Source: Tannerella sp. (GTDB lineage Bacteria; Bacteroidota; Bacteroidia; Bacteroidales; Tannerellaceae). From it: a DNA stretch of 7,109 nucleotides. Below the pieces are notes generated by a model that saw only the letters and a list, made by a program, of their open reading frames with translations, was not told the DNA's origin and made no database searches. Both the position numbers and the translations under genes were made by a program. The stretch's first letter is position 1, and each line of letters begins with the position of its first letter. The DNA lies in contig JAITNE010000162.1 of assembly GCA_031290635.1 (NCBI GenBank), forward strand, positions 1 through 7,109. The letters run 5' to 3'. Below are positions 1 to 6,719 of the stretch, piece after piece.

Positions 1-743
1 GGCTTCACCATAATCCAGTCGGCGCCTTCGTCGATGTCGGCGGCTATCTCGTCGAGAGCCTGGTCGCGGGTGCGATAGTCCATCTGATACGACTTCCTGT
101 CGCCAAACGCCGGAGCTGAAGCAGCTGCATCGCGGAACGGTCCGTAGAAAGCCGAGGCATATTTGGCAGAATAAGCAAGTATGCGCGTCTGTTGAAGTCC
201 GGCATTATCCAGACGTTGACGTATGGCTTCAACCTGTCCGTCCATCATTGCCGAAGGCGCGACGAAGTCGGCTCCCGCCAAAGCATGTTGATAAGCCATC
301 TCGGCAAGGAGAGGCAGGGTAGAATCGTTGTCAACGTCATGCTCGTGCAGCAGACCGCAATGTCCGTGCGAAGTGTATTCGCAGAGGCAAACGTCGGTGA
401 AAACCACAACTTCGGGATACGTTCTCTTGAGTTCCGCGACCGCACGGCTGATAAGGTTGCCCGGACTGTAGGCGGCGCTTCCACGCTCGTCCTTGTCATT
501 GTCCTCAATAACGCCGAAGAGCAATAGCTTGTTTATTCCCAGCGAAAGCATGTCGCGGACGTCGGAGACCAGCTCGTCTATCGACAAGCGATAAACGCCG
601 GGCATGGAGGTTATCTCCCGACGGACTCCCGCGCCTTCGACTACGAAGTAGGGATAGATAAACGTGTCCGCCGTGATTGCAGGGACGTCGGCGTACTTGT
701 CGCGAATCTCCTGCGATGTTCTAAATTGTCTGAATCGTTTCAT
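1..743 (-). CDS. hemB: Delta-aminolevulinic acid dehydratase (porphobilinogen synthase), C-terminus cut by window edge
   Basis: HemB condenses two 5-aminolevulinate molecules into porphobilinogen in the cytoplasm, the first pyrrole of haem, sirohaem and B12. The reading frame is open from the ATG at 743 to the window edge, about 248 residues of a protein usually near 325. Both Schiff-base lysines are visible: K194 in YSAKYAS and K247 in the last complete codon, MVKP. The zinc-site cysteines C119, C121 and C129 lie in DVCLCEYTSHGHCG, so this is the zinc-type enzyme. Family motifs APSAMMDGQ (162-170) and FYGPFRDAA (199-207) are also present. The start overlaps the last 23 nt of the upstream hemC-cobA-hemD gene in another frame, which suggests translational coupling. 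Nothing in the visible part looks damaged. The identification is firm; only the C-terminus and downstream neighbours are unseen. Confidence 0.96.
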   Translation of the reverse strand, partial: MKRFRQFRTSQEIRDKYADVPAITADTFIYPYFVVEGAGVRREITSMPGVYRLSIDELVSDVRDMLSLGINKLLLFGVIEDNDKDERGSAAYSPGNLISRAVAELKRTYPEVVVFTDVCLCEYTSHGHCGLLHEHDVDNDSTLPLLAEMAYQHALAGADFVAPSAMMDGQVEAIRQRLDNAGLQQTRILAYSAKYASAFYGPFRDAAASAPAFGDRKSYQMDYRTRDQALDEIAADIDEGADWIMVK

Positions 744-2751
744 ATATTAATGATTTTAGTTTGGTTTCGGTGGTCAGTCCTTTAGCGGTAAGCAGTTTTC
801 CTGACGGAAGACTGCCGTAGAGCTTTATGTAAGCCTCGACGCCCGTAGGAGAGGCGAAGGCAATCTTGGTGAAGGCGGTCAAATCCGGCTTCTCGGCGTC
901 GGCGTTAGGACGGTTATGGTAAACGGTCAGTTCGACGACGGTGTTAGCCATAGTTCGGAGTTCGTCGGCAAGGTAAGGCAGCGCCTTGTCGGAGTGAGGC
1001 AGAAGTACGGACTGATGACTTAGCTGTATGGACTTGTAAACGTTTATCAAGCCTTCGGCTGATTCGGTCGGAGATTCGATGGAGGGATTGAGAAGATACC
1101 GGCGCAGCTCGGCGGTGGTTGTCCGACCGACGGAATCAATGTCTTTATCCGCCAGAGAACGTATATCCAAGCCGGCGTCAAACATCATCTCAAAGAAATA
1201 CCGCACTCCGTAACGGCTGGTGAAAACTATCCTGTCAGCCGCTTTGATATTCGACGCCAAATCAATGTTGATAGCTGCCTTGTGTATTTTAATCAGAGGA
1301 GTATGCACGGTTGCATCATGCAAAAACTTATCTACAGGAGGAGACTGGGCGCGCCCCGTCTCTACGGAATCCTGAATCTTGCTTGCAGTTAGCAGCGTCT
1401 TACTAAAAATTCCTTTTTCCAGACTAACTACTTCTCCTATGACGACGAGAATTGGCGCAGGATACTTTATTACCGAGAACTGCAGTTCTTCCAAGGTAGA
1501 TATGATTGTCTGCTGCGTGGGCAGGGATACGTCGCTAACAAGGGCAACCGGCGTAGTAGCCTTACGTCCTTTCTTAATCAGAGTTTTGGCGATGGCGGAT
1601 ATATTAGCTCCAGCCATGAAATAAACTATAGTGTCTGCTTCGGGGGAAACAAGGGGTGAAGAATCGGAATGCCCTGTAACGAATGCCACCGACGAGGCCA
1701 GACCTCGATATGTCAGCGGTATATGAGTAGTAGCGGCAAGAGCTATTGCAGACGTAATGCCGGGGATAACTTCTACCTCTACAAAGCGACTTTGGAGGTA
1801 ATCAATCTCTTCGCGTCCATGCGCGAAAATCATCGGGTCGCCGCCTTTGAGACGTACTGCCCGCCGTCCTGCTGTGGCTGCACGATATAACATTTCGTTT
1901 ATCTCGTCCTGAGAATGGCTATGATGGTCGCGACGCTTACCGACATACACTTTTTCAGCCGTGTAGCGTTCGAGATGTTTTCGGTCTGTCAAGTCGTCAT
2001 GAAATATCACATCGGCATCATGCAAGGCTCTGTCGGCAGCAATAGTAAGATAGTCGGGATTACCCGGACCGAATCCCGCCAACACTACCCGCCCGTAAGT
2101 ACGACGAATGTCTATATTACTAAATAAATCATCCAAAAGCAAAGACGAGTTTATCTGTGGCGCTCGATGTATTACCGCCAGATTTCCTTGCAGCGGATGC
2201 GTATCAAACGGCAGTTCTTCAGCGATACGGCTTCGCAATCCCAATCTGTCGAGCGCACATGTAGCTACAATCAGGGCGTCAATCAAACCGTCGTCAACCT
2301 GCGCTATACGTTCTTCGATAGAGCCGCGAACCGGCGTTACCTTCAAGTCGGGACGCAAGCGCAGCAGTTCGGCCTTGCGTTTGGAGGAACTTGTTCCTGC
2401 TACAGCCCCTGCGGGCAAGTCGGCAAGCCGCAAATTAGCGCGGCTGACTAAGGAATCAGTCTTGACAGCCGACGGAGTCAGGCAGAGCAGTTCAAGTCCG
2501 GCGGGAAGCGGATAGGGCAGATCTTTTGCCGAATGCACGGCTATATCCGCAGAGCCGTTGAGCACAGCTACATCCAACTCGCGAGTGAAGAAGTCGGCGG
2601 GAACATCGTCCATCAGCGAAATATGCTTGTTCTTATCACCCAAAGACTCGACGCTCACAACCTCATAATCAACCTTGGGAAGCATATCAAATACTTCCTG
2701 CACCTGCCTTAGCGACAGCGGGCTGTTTCTACATATTACTTTCAACTTCAT
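721..2751 (-). CDS. Three-domain tetrapyrrole enzyme: HemC (domains 1-2 only) - CobA/SUMT - HemD
   Basis: A 676-residue cytoplasmic fusion. Residues 1-217 match hydroxymethylbilane synthase, which polymerises four porphobilinogens: R8, AVHSAKD with catalytic D77, GTSSSKR (119-125) and VRGSIEER with R142 and R148. The family's third domain, with the LEGGC-type cysteine that binds the dipyrromethane cofactor, is absent, and the GGKG loop is replaced by VPADFF. Residues 220-446 are a complete SAM-dependent uroporphyrinogen-III methyltransferase: GFGPGNPDYLT (226-236), GKRRDHHSHSQDEIN (271-285), RLKGGDP (300-306), PGITSA (330-335), SVAFVTGH (354-361). Residues 447-676 match uroporphyrinogen-III synthase: VFTSRYGV (509-516), VGRTTTAEL (541-549), FASPTGVEAY (632-641); the usual VTR near its start reads LTAS. 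The start overlaps the pstA stop as ATGA. Domain assignments are strong. Whether the shortened HemC part works as HMB synthase is uncertain. Confidence 0.93.
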   Translation of the reverse strand: MKLKVICRNSPLSLRQVQEVFDMLPKVDYEVVSVESLGDKNKHISLMDDVPADFFTRELDVAVLNGSADIAVHSAKDLPYPLPAGLELLCLTPSAVKTDSLVSRANLRLADLPAGAVAGTSSSKRKAELLRLRPDLKVTPVRGSIEERIAQVDDGLIDALIVATCALDRLGLRSRIAEELPFDTHPLQGNLAVIHRAPQINSSLLLDDLFSNIDIRRTYGRVVLAGFGPGNPDYLTIAADRALHDADVIFHDDLTDRKHLERYTAEKVYVGKRRDHHSHSQDEINEMLYRAATAGRRAVRLKGGDPMIFAHGREEIDYLQSRFVEVEVIPGITSAIALAATTHIPLTYRGLASSVAFVTGHSDSSPLVSPEADTIVYFMAGANISAIAKTLIKKGRKATTPVALVSDVSLPTQQTIISTLEELQFSVIKYPAPILVVIGEVVSLEKGIFSKTLLTASKIQDSVETGRAQSPPVDKFLHDATVHTPLIKIHKAAINIDLASNIKAADRIVFTSRYGVRYFFEMMFDAGLDIRSLADKDIDSVGRTTTAELRRYLLNPSIESPTESAEGLINVYKSIQLSHQSVLLPHSDKALPYLADELRTMANTVVELTVYHNRPNADAEKPDLTAFTKIAFASPTGVEAYIKLYGSLPSGKLLTAKGLTTETKLKSLIYETIQTI

Positions 2752-3596
2752 TTGATTCTGTGTTTAGAGAAACGGGCGGTTATCAGGCGTCCTGTGATGC
2801 TTAGCGCCAGGACTATGATTGTCAGCAGCAGCGCCGAAGCGTAGGCTCGTTCGCGCACTTCGGGGATGGGGCTGCTTAGCTGGAAGAATACGGCCAGCGG
2901 CAAGGTAGCGGCAGGCTCGTTGAGGGCGGTTGGTATGTTATCCGTAAAGCCGGCGGTGAAGAGCACTCCGGCTGCGTCGCCGATAGCGCGGCCGACCGAA
3001 AGCAGGGTTGCCGTAGCTATGCCCGGCGCTATCTGACGGATAACAACGCGGCAGGCCTCCAGACGTGTAGCGCCGAGCGAATAAGCGGCGTCGAGCAGTT
3101 CTTTGGAGACCGATTTTGCGACCTCATCCATTGAGCGGACAAATATTGGGATAATGAGCAATGTTATAACGATAATGCCGCCCAACAGTGAGGTCTTTAA
3201 TCCGAAGAAAATCATTATGGTGAAGGCGAATGCGCCGTAAACTATCGAAGGTACGCCGAACATCACGTCGAACGAAAGCCGCGTGATGTAAGCAAGTCGA
3301 GAACCTTTCTTCAAAAATACGTTGATATAAAAAACTATCGGTATGCTGATTATCAGTCCAAGCGTTGTCGAAGATGCAACTATCATCATCGAGCCGGCGA
3401 TAGCATTAAGTATGCCGCCTTCTTTACCGAGATAAAATCCGCCGCCGGGCAACTGCGTGAGCATCTCCCACGTGAGCGAGGGGAAGCCGGTTCGCGCTAT
3501 CGTCCATATTATGCCGGCGAAAAATCCGAACACTGTCAGGGTCGCAGCTATCATCAGCAGGTTAAATATCTTTTCTTCGATGAATTTCCACTTCAT
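2748..3596 (-). CDS. pstA: Phosphate ABC transporter permease PstA
   Basis: Inner-membrane permease that, with PstC, forms the channel of the high-affinity phosphate importer. The 282 residues match the family length. About six hydrophobic segments can be placed near 12-34, 68-94, 110-132, 136-155, 192-215 and 253-273. The ABC-permease EAA loop, which docks on the ATPase, is at 167-193 (LLDAAYSLGATRLEA then QIAPGI). The PSIVYGAFAF stretch (116-125) is typical of PstA/PstC permeases. The ATG overlaps the pstC stop as ATGA, and its own stop overlaps the start of the hemC fusion in the same way. In most pst operons pstB and often phoU follow; here they do not, so the ATPase that binds this EAA loop must be encoded elsewhere. 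Confidence 0.95.
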   Translation of the reverse strand: MKWKFIEEKIFNLLMIAATLTVFGFFAGIIWTIARTGFPSLTWEMLTQLPGGGFYLGKEGGILNAIAGSMMIVASSTTLGLIISIPIVFYINVFLKKGSRLAYITRLSFDVMFGVPSIVYGAFAFTIMIFFGLKTSLLGGIIVITLLIIPIFVRSMDEVAKSVSKELLDAAYSLGATRLEACRVVIRQIAPGIATATLLSVGRAIGDAAGVLFTAGFTDNIPTALNEPAATLPLAVFFQLSSPIPEVRERAYASALLLTIIVLALSITGRLITARFSKHRIK

Positions 3597-4492
3597 AACT
3601 TAAATCTTTTCTCTACATTTTGTAAAACAATCCGCGACGCCGCGTTAAACACAAGTATGATTACGAACATCACAAGCGCGGCAAACATCAGCGCCGACTC
3701 GTACATCGGCAGCGAAAGCATCTCTCCGTAGTTGTTGGCTATCAGGGCGGGCAGGGGATAGACGCTTTCAAACAGCGAATGAGGTATGCCGGTCATATTT
3801 CCGCAGACCATCAGCACGGCAAGCGTTTCGCCGAAGGCTTTCGACACTGCCAGCACTACTGCGGCTATGATTCCGGGCGAGGCCTTGCGTACAACTATCA
3901 GCCGGGTAGTCTGCCAGCGGGTAGCGCCCAGCGAGACGGACGCTTCCTTGAGATCTCCGGATACGGTCGAGAATATCTCAATAAAAAGACTGACCAGCAA
4001 GGGCAGAATCATTACCGACAAGACTATGCCTCCTGCCAGCAGAGTATAGCCGCTGCTGTAATCTACGAAGTGCGGCGCCAGATCGTCGGCTATCCAGGGC
4101 ACTATTATCAACGTCCCCCAAAGTCCGTAAACTACCGAAGGTATTCCTGCCAGAATATCCAGCGCCGGAAAAACCAGCCGCTTCATAAACGGAGGGGCGT
4201 TCTCGGTCAGGTAAAGCGCGGTCAGCAATGCTATCGGCACGGCTATAATCAGCGAAAGAGCCGTTACGTATATCGAACTGAGAATAAATGACCGGAAACC
4301 GAACTTCCCTGCCAACGGACTCCACTCCGAACCGCTCAACAAACTGATGACAGAGTTTTCATGCAGGACAGGTATTGATTTACAGTACAAGCCCAGCCCC
4401 ATCACTAACATCGTCAGCAACGAACATACAACGAAGAGCTGCATCAACCTGTGTGCCGCTGCGTTCTTAAACAGTCGTTTTCTTAGGGACAT
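3593..4492 (-). CDS. pstC: Phosphate ABC transporter permease PstC
   Basis: Partner permease of PstA in the inner membrane. It has 299 residues, a normal length. Hydrophobic segments lie near 18-38, 69-96, 106-134, 149-173, 205-230 and 265-288. The EAA loop is at 181-208 (LKEASVSLGATRWQTTR then ASPGI), and PSVVYGLWG (118-126) is the family signature. AFGETLAVLMVCGN (219-232) is also characteristic of PstC. The start lies 7 nt after the pstS stop and the stop overlaps the pstA start (ATGA), so the three phosphate genes form one translational block. The order pstS-pstC-pstA is the usual one. I see no missing or odd residues. Confidence 0.95.
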   Translation of the reverse strand: MSLRKRLFKNAAAHRLMQLFVVCSLLTMLVMGLGLYCKSIPVLHENSVISLLSGSEWSPLAGKFGFRSFILSSIYVTALSLIIAVPIALLTALYLTENAPPFMKRLVFPALDILAGIPSVVYGLWGTLIIVPWIADDLAPHFVDYSSGYTLLAGGIVLSVMILPLLVSLFIEIFSTVSGDLKEASVSLGATRWQTTRLIVVRKASPGIIAAVVLAVSKAFGETLAVLMVCGNMTGIPHSLFESVYPLPALIANNYGEMLSLPMYESALMFAALVMFVIILVFNAASRIVLQNVEKRFKL

Positions 4493-4499
4493 CCTGCTC

Positions 4500-5453
4500 T
4501 CACTTGAGTTTACTCATTTCATCCTTCAGTTTATCCGAAGAAAGACTGATATATCCTGTTTCGGCGGTATATTTCTGTCCATCCGACAGGACGAAAGCCA
4601 GGAAAGCTATCACTTCCTTTTTCACCGGCTTGTCTTTAGTAACCAGATAAAGGTCGCGGGCGGGCGGCGACGGATATCGTCCTTCATTTATAGCCTGTAT
4701 CAGCGTCTCGGAAGTCCCGTAAAAATCCTCTTCCGGATCTATACGGCCATTTTCGTTGACGTCAAGCGGTATGACGGTCAGACCCTCAAACGGACGGCGG
4801 GTTTTCTGGTCGTAAGCGTAGGCAATGTTATTGTAGCCGATGCCGACGCGGTCTTTCTGCACGGCTGAAGCTATGCCGGGGTCGCCGAAGACGGCCGTCG
4901 CCTTCAGGTGTTCCTGCTTGCGTCCCAGCCATAGCGCGAAAGTCTCGGCAGCGCCACAGGCGTCCGAGCGTGTGAATACGTGCACCGGAAGTTTGGAATC
5001 CGTACCCAGCAATTCTCCCCAGGTATTTATTTCCCTGTTCCACAGCCGTGCAGCCTTGTCGCGCGTCAGACCTGTCCTGCGGATGGCGTCCAGCTCCGGA
5101 TTGGCGGCGTTGATGGTAGGGATAACCGCGTCCTTGACTACCGCCAGAGCGTATGCGCCCCTGTTCAGTTCTTCGTCATAGATTTCGCGCGAGACCATGC
5201 CGATGTCAACTACCCCCGACAGTGCGTCGGTAATACCTTTGCCCGCGCCTCCGCCGGATACGTCGATCTTTACCGAGGGATACAGTTTGCGGAACTCTTC
5301 AGCCCATTTCACCGCCATGGGATACAGCGCGAACGCTCCCGACAGCTGTATGGAGCCGGTCAAAGCAGTAGCCTTGTCCGGCGGATGTTTGGCATTCCCT
5401 GCGCAACCGGCAAGCATGGCTATACCGGCAATAAAAATTACAATTTTGCTCAT
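4500..5453 (-). CDS. pstS: Phosphate-binding lipoprotein PstS with an EF-hand-like loop
   Basis: Substrate-binding component of the phosphate importer. A hydrophobic leader ends in the lipobox LAGC with C17 as lipidation site, so the mature protein should be membrane-anchored on the periplasmic side. The binding-protein motifs run in order: LSGAFALYPM (37-46), DVSGGGAGKG (64-73), DIGMVSRE (83-90), TRSDACGAAETF (161-172). The last corresponds to the RxxxSGT phosphate loop of the E. coli protein, with S-G-T replaced by C-G-A; I recall this variant from Bacteroidetes. GDPGIASAVQKDRVGIGY (190-207) is typical. Residues 231-242 read DVNENGRIDPEE, a canonical calcium-binding EF-hand loop. The length, 317 residues, is ordinary. 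It is first in the operon, 23 nt from a Bacteroidetes-type -7 element; no Shine-Dalgarno sequence is visible. Confidence 0.94.
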   Translation of the reverse strand: MSKIVIFIAGIAMLAGCAGNAKHPPDKATALTGSIQLSGAFALYPMAVKWAEEFRKLYPSVKIDVSGGGAGKGITDALSGVVDIGMVSREIYDEELNRGAYALAVVKDAVIPTINAANPELDAIRRTGLTRDKAARLWNREINTWGELLGTDSKLPVHVFTRSDACGAAETFALWLGRKQEHLKATAVFGDPGIASAVQKDRVGIGYNNIAYAYDQKTRRPFEGLTVIPLDVNENGRIDPEEDFYGTSETLIQAINEGRYPSPPARDLYLVTKDKPVKKEVIAFLAFVLSDGQKYTAETGYISLSSDKLKDEMSKLK

Positions 5454-5475
5454 TATTGTTTATCGTTAAGACGCT

Positions 5476-5507
5476 GCAAAAGTACTTCCATCCGTATCAT
5501 CCCACAA
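5476..5507 (-). promoter_or_regulatory. Bacteroidetes-type promoter of the pstSCA-hem operon
   Basis: Read on the minus strand, a -33 TTG (5507-5505) is followed by 20 nt and then TACTTTTGC (5484-5476), which matches the Bacteroidetes -7 consensus TAnnTTTGY. Transcription should start near 5470, giving a leader of only about 16-18 nt before the pstS ATG at 5453. The leader is A/T-rich and lacks a Shine-Dalgarno sequence, as is common in this phylum. The -33 element touches the first inverted repeat described below. The match is to a known consensus; activity is inferred. Confidence 0.8.
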
Positions 5508-5524
5508 TACCATAATCGTGGTAT
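5507..5524. promoter_or_regulatory. Putative operator 1 (ATACC-N8-GGTAT)
   Basis: A perfect inverted repeat ATACCA-N6-TGGTAT occupies this stretch. It shares one base with the -33 TTG of the pstS promoter. Outer arms TCATCC (5497-5502) and GGATGA (5525-5530) extend the dyad if a CACA bulge is allowed. It shares the ATACC-N8-GGTAT arrangement with a second copy 27 bp away, which argues for a dimeric regulator. The regulator is unknown, and I see no PhoB-type direct repeats. Confidence 0.6.
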
Positions 5525-5531
5525 GGATGAA

Positions 5532-5553
5532 ATATACCACAAAATAGGTATAT
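5532..5553. promoter_or_regulatory. Putative operator 2 (ATACC-N8-GGTAT)
   Basis: A perfect inverted repeat with 7-bp arms ATATACC (5532-5538) and GGTATAT (5547-5553) separated by 8 nt. The core ATACC-N8-GGTAT is the same as in the first operator, while the spacers differ, so the conserved part is the arms. It reaches the weak -33 region of the plus-strand promoter. One site near each promoter suggests joint control of the two transcripts. Confidence 0.6.
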
Positions 5554-5582
5554 TACGGGTGATAAAATCGCCGTACCTTTGC
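5553..5582 (+). promoter_or_regulatory. Bacteroidetes-type promoter of the PstS-like gene
   Basis: TACCTTTGC at 5574-5582 fits the -7 consensus TAnnTTTGY. The -33 region is weaker: TTA at 5553-5555, 18 nt upstream, instead of TTG. A start near 5588 would give a leader of about 95 nt before the ATG at 5682. The weak -33 element overlaps the second inverted repeat, so an activator or repressor bound there could control it. Confidence 0.75.
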
Positions 5583-5585
5583 AGC

Positions 5586-5638
5586 CTCGAAAGGAGGATT
5601 TTCTTTATATAAATCAACCTGGAACGATACCTTTCGGG
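5586..5638 (+). promoter_or_regulatory. Possible leader stem-loop containing a Shine-Dalgarno-like sequence
   Basis: At the predicted 5' end of the PstS-like transcript, CTCGAAAGG (5586-5594) can pair with CCTTTCGGG (5630-5638), nine pairs including one G-U, around a loop of about 35 nt. The stem contains part of AAAGGAGG (5590-5597), a near-perfect anti-Shine-Dalgarno complement. That sequence lies about 85 nt before the real ATG and has no start codon after it. It may only stabilise the 5' end of the mRNA. The pairing is seen; function is inferred. Confidence 0.4.
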
Positions 5639-5681
5639 AGATAATTTCAGTAACAGATAAACAAATTAAAACATTCACATT

Positions 5682-6620
5682 ATGAAACGCAGAGTTATTT
5701 TATCAGTATTAATCAGTCTCACGGCGACATTCGGATTCAACCTCGCCGCACAGGAGATACAGCTTGAAAGCGTCAAGTTTGTCAGCCCCATCATAGAGAA
5801 GTGGGTTGACGAGTACAAAAAAGCATACCCCGACTCAAAGCTCAGCATCAAGGTCGGCACGGCTAACGGCGAGTCCGGCAAACACCGTATCGAAGTAATA
5901 TCCGGCGCACACAGCGAAAGCGCCGGCGAAAGCGGCAAGATAGTTTATGCAGGCAGATACGCCCTCGTGCCGGTCAGCAACGAAAACAACCCGCTGCTCG
6001 ACAAGGTCGGCAAAGGACTTAAACGCAAAGACCTGCGCAAACTCGTCTTCGAGAAGGACGAAACCGAAGAAGACTATGACGACGACGGCAAGGAAAAATA
6101 CACCGCAACCGTCTATTCGCGCGGCGGTCTGACCTCCATCTCGACCGTCCTTGCGGCTCACTTCGACCGTCAGCCGGAGCACATCCGCGGCAAGAAAATC
6201 ATCGGCGACGAGATCTACCTCCTCGACGCCGTCCGCAAAGACGTAAACGGCATAGCCTTCAACACCCTCAACTACGTCTTCGATCTTAACACGCGCCTCC
6301 TGAAGTCGAACCTCCAACTGCTGCCCCTCAACCTGAAGTCCGACATCCGCGAAGCCCTCGCCTCGCGCAACATCGACAACCTCATCGCCATCCTCGAGAG
6401 CACCCGCAGCGACATGATACCGGTCGTAAACTTCGGCCTCTTCATCCCCTCGGAGTACACCTCCGACCTCGAAGTCTTCCGATTCATCACCTGGGCGCTG
6501 ACCAAAGGCCAGGAATACAACCACTCCTTAGGATTCCTCACCCTCGACGAAGACACCCTCGAAGACCAAAAGCGCACCCTCGAAAAAGACCGTCTGGCGT
6601 ACAGCCAGGCAAGACCGTAA
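5682..6620 (+). CDS. Exported PstS-like protein lacking phosphate-binding signatures
   Basis: A 312-residue secreted protein with a Sec signal peptide (MKRR, hydrophobic core, likely cleavage after NLAA or LAAQ near residue 23). There is no lipobox, so it is probably soluble in the periplasm. It aligns by eye with the neighbouring PstS: VSPIIEKWVDEYKKAYPDSKLSIKVG (34-59) with its MAVKWAEEFRKLYPSVKIDVSG; GRYALVPVSNENNPLLD (91-107) with GAYALAVVKDAVIPTI and following; DAVRKDVNGIAFNTLNYVFD (182-201) with SAVQKDRVGIGYNNIAYAYD. The first SGS-type loop, the GGG loop, the MVSR region and the CGA part of the phosphate loop (YSRGGLTSIS here) are missing or changed. It may bind another ligand or have a non-transport role. 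Codons are strongly biased to C-ending, unlike the pst-hem genes, which suggests high expression. It is transcribed divergently from pstS and ends at a strong terminator. Confidence 0.85.
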   Translation: MKRRVILSVLISLTATFGFNLAAQEIQLESVKFVSPIIEKWVDEYKKAYPDSKLSIKVGTANGESGKHRIEVISGAHSESAGESGKIVYAGRYALVPVSNENNPLLDKVGKGLKRKDLRKLVFEKDETEEDYDDDGKEKYTATVYSRGGLTSISTVLAAHFDRQPEHIRGKKIIGDEIYLLDAVRKDVNGIAFNTLNYVFDLNTRLLKSNLQLLPLNLKSDIREALASRNIDNLIAILESTRSDMIPVVNFGLFIPSEYTSDLEVFRFITWALTKGQEYNHSLGFLTLDEDTLEDQKRTLEKDRLAYSQARP

Positions 6621-6719
6621 AGGCTGTGCTTGCCATCTCTTAATAGACAGTTAATAATTAAGTTTTAGTTTTATGTATTTCATACTTTCTGATTGAAGAT
6701 AACCATAATTCAAAGCAGA

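Noticed and set aside
4347..4868. Open frame of 173 codons on the plus strand over the pstC-pstS junction
   Set aside because: It is antisense to two confidently identified genes and has no recognisable domain or promoter.
5476..5582. PhoB boxes in the pst control region
   Set aside because: No direct repeats of the CTGTCAT type at 11-bp spacing are seen; the visible symmetry is inverted repeats.
4980..5612. Open frame of 210 codons on the plus strand across the pstS start and promoters
   Set aside because: It lies antisense to a clear pstS gene and runs through both promoters. The product matches nothing I recognise.
5590..5612. Leader peptide after AAAGGAGG
   Set aside because: No ATG, GTG or TTG follows at a usable distance. 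An ATT start would give only four codons.
6072..6107. Second EF-hand loop in the PstS-like protein (DYDDDGKEKYTA)
   Set aside because: The D-x-D-x-D-G start fits, but position 8 is not hydrophobic and position 12 is alanine rather than glutamate. It also lies at a different place in the fold from the loop in PstS.
5835..6524. Open frame of 229 codons on the minus strand opposite the PstS-like gene
   Set aside because: It is the mirror of the strong C-ending codon bias of the real gene. Its product is a D/E/V-rich sequence without recognisable motifs.
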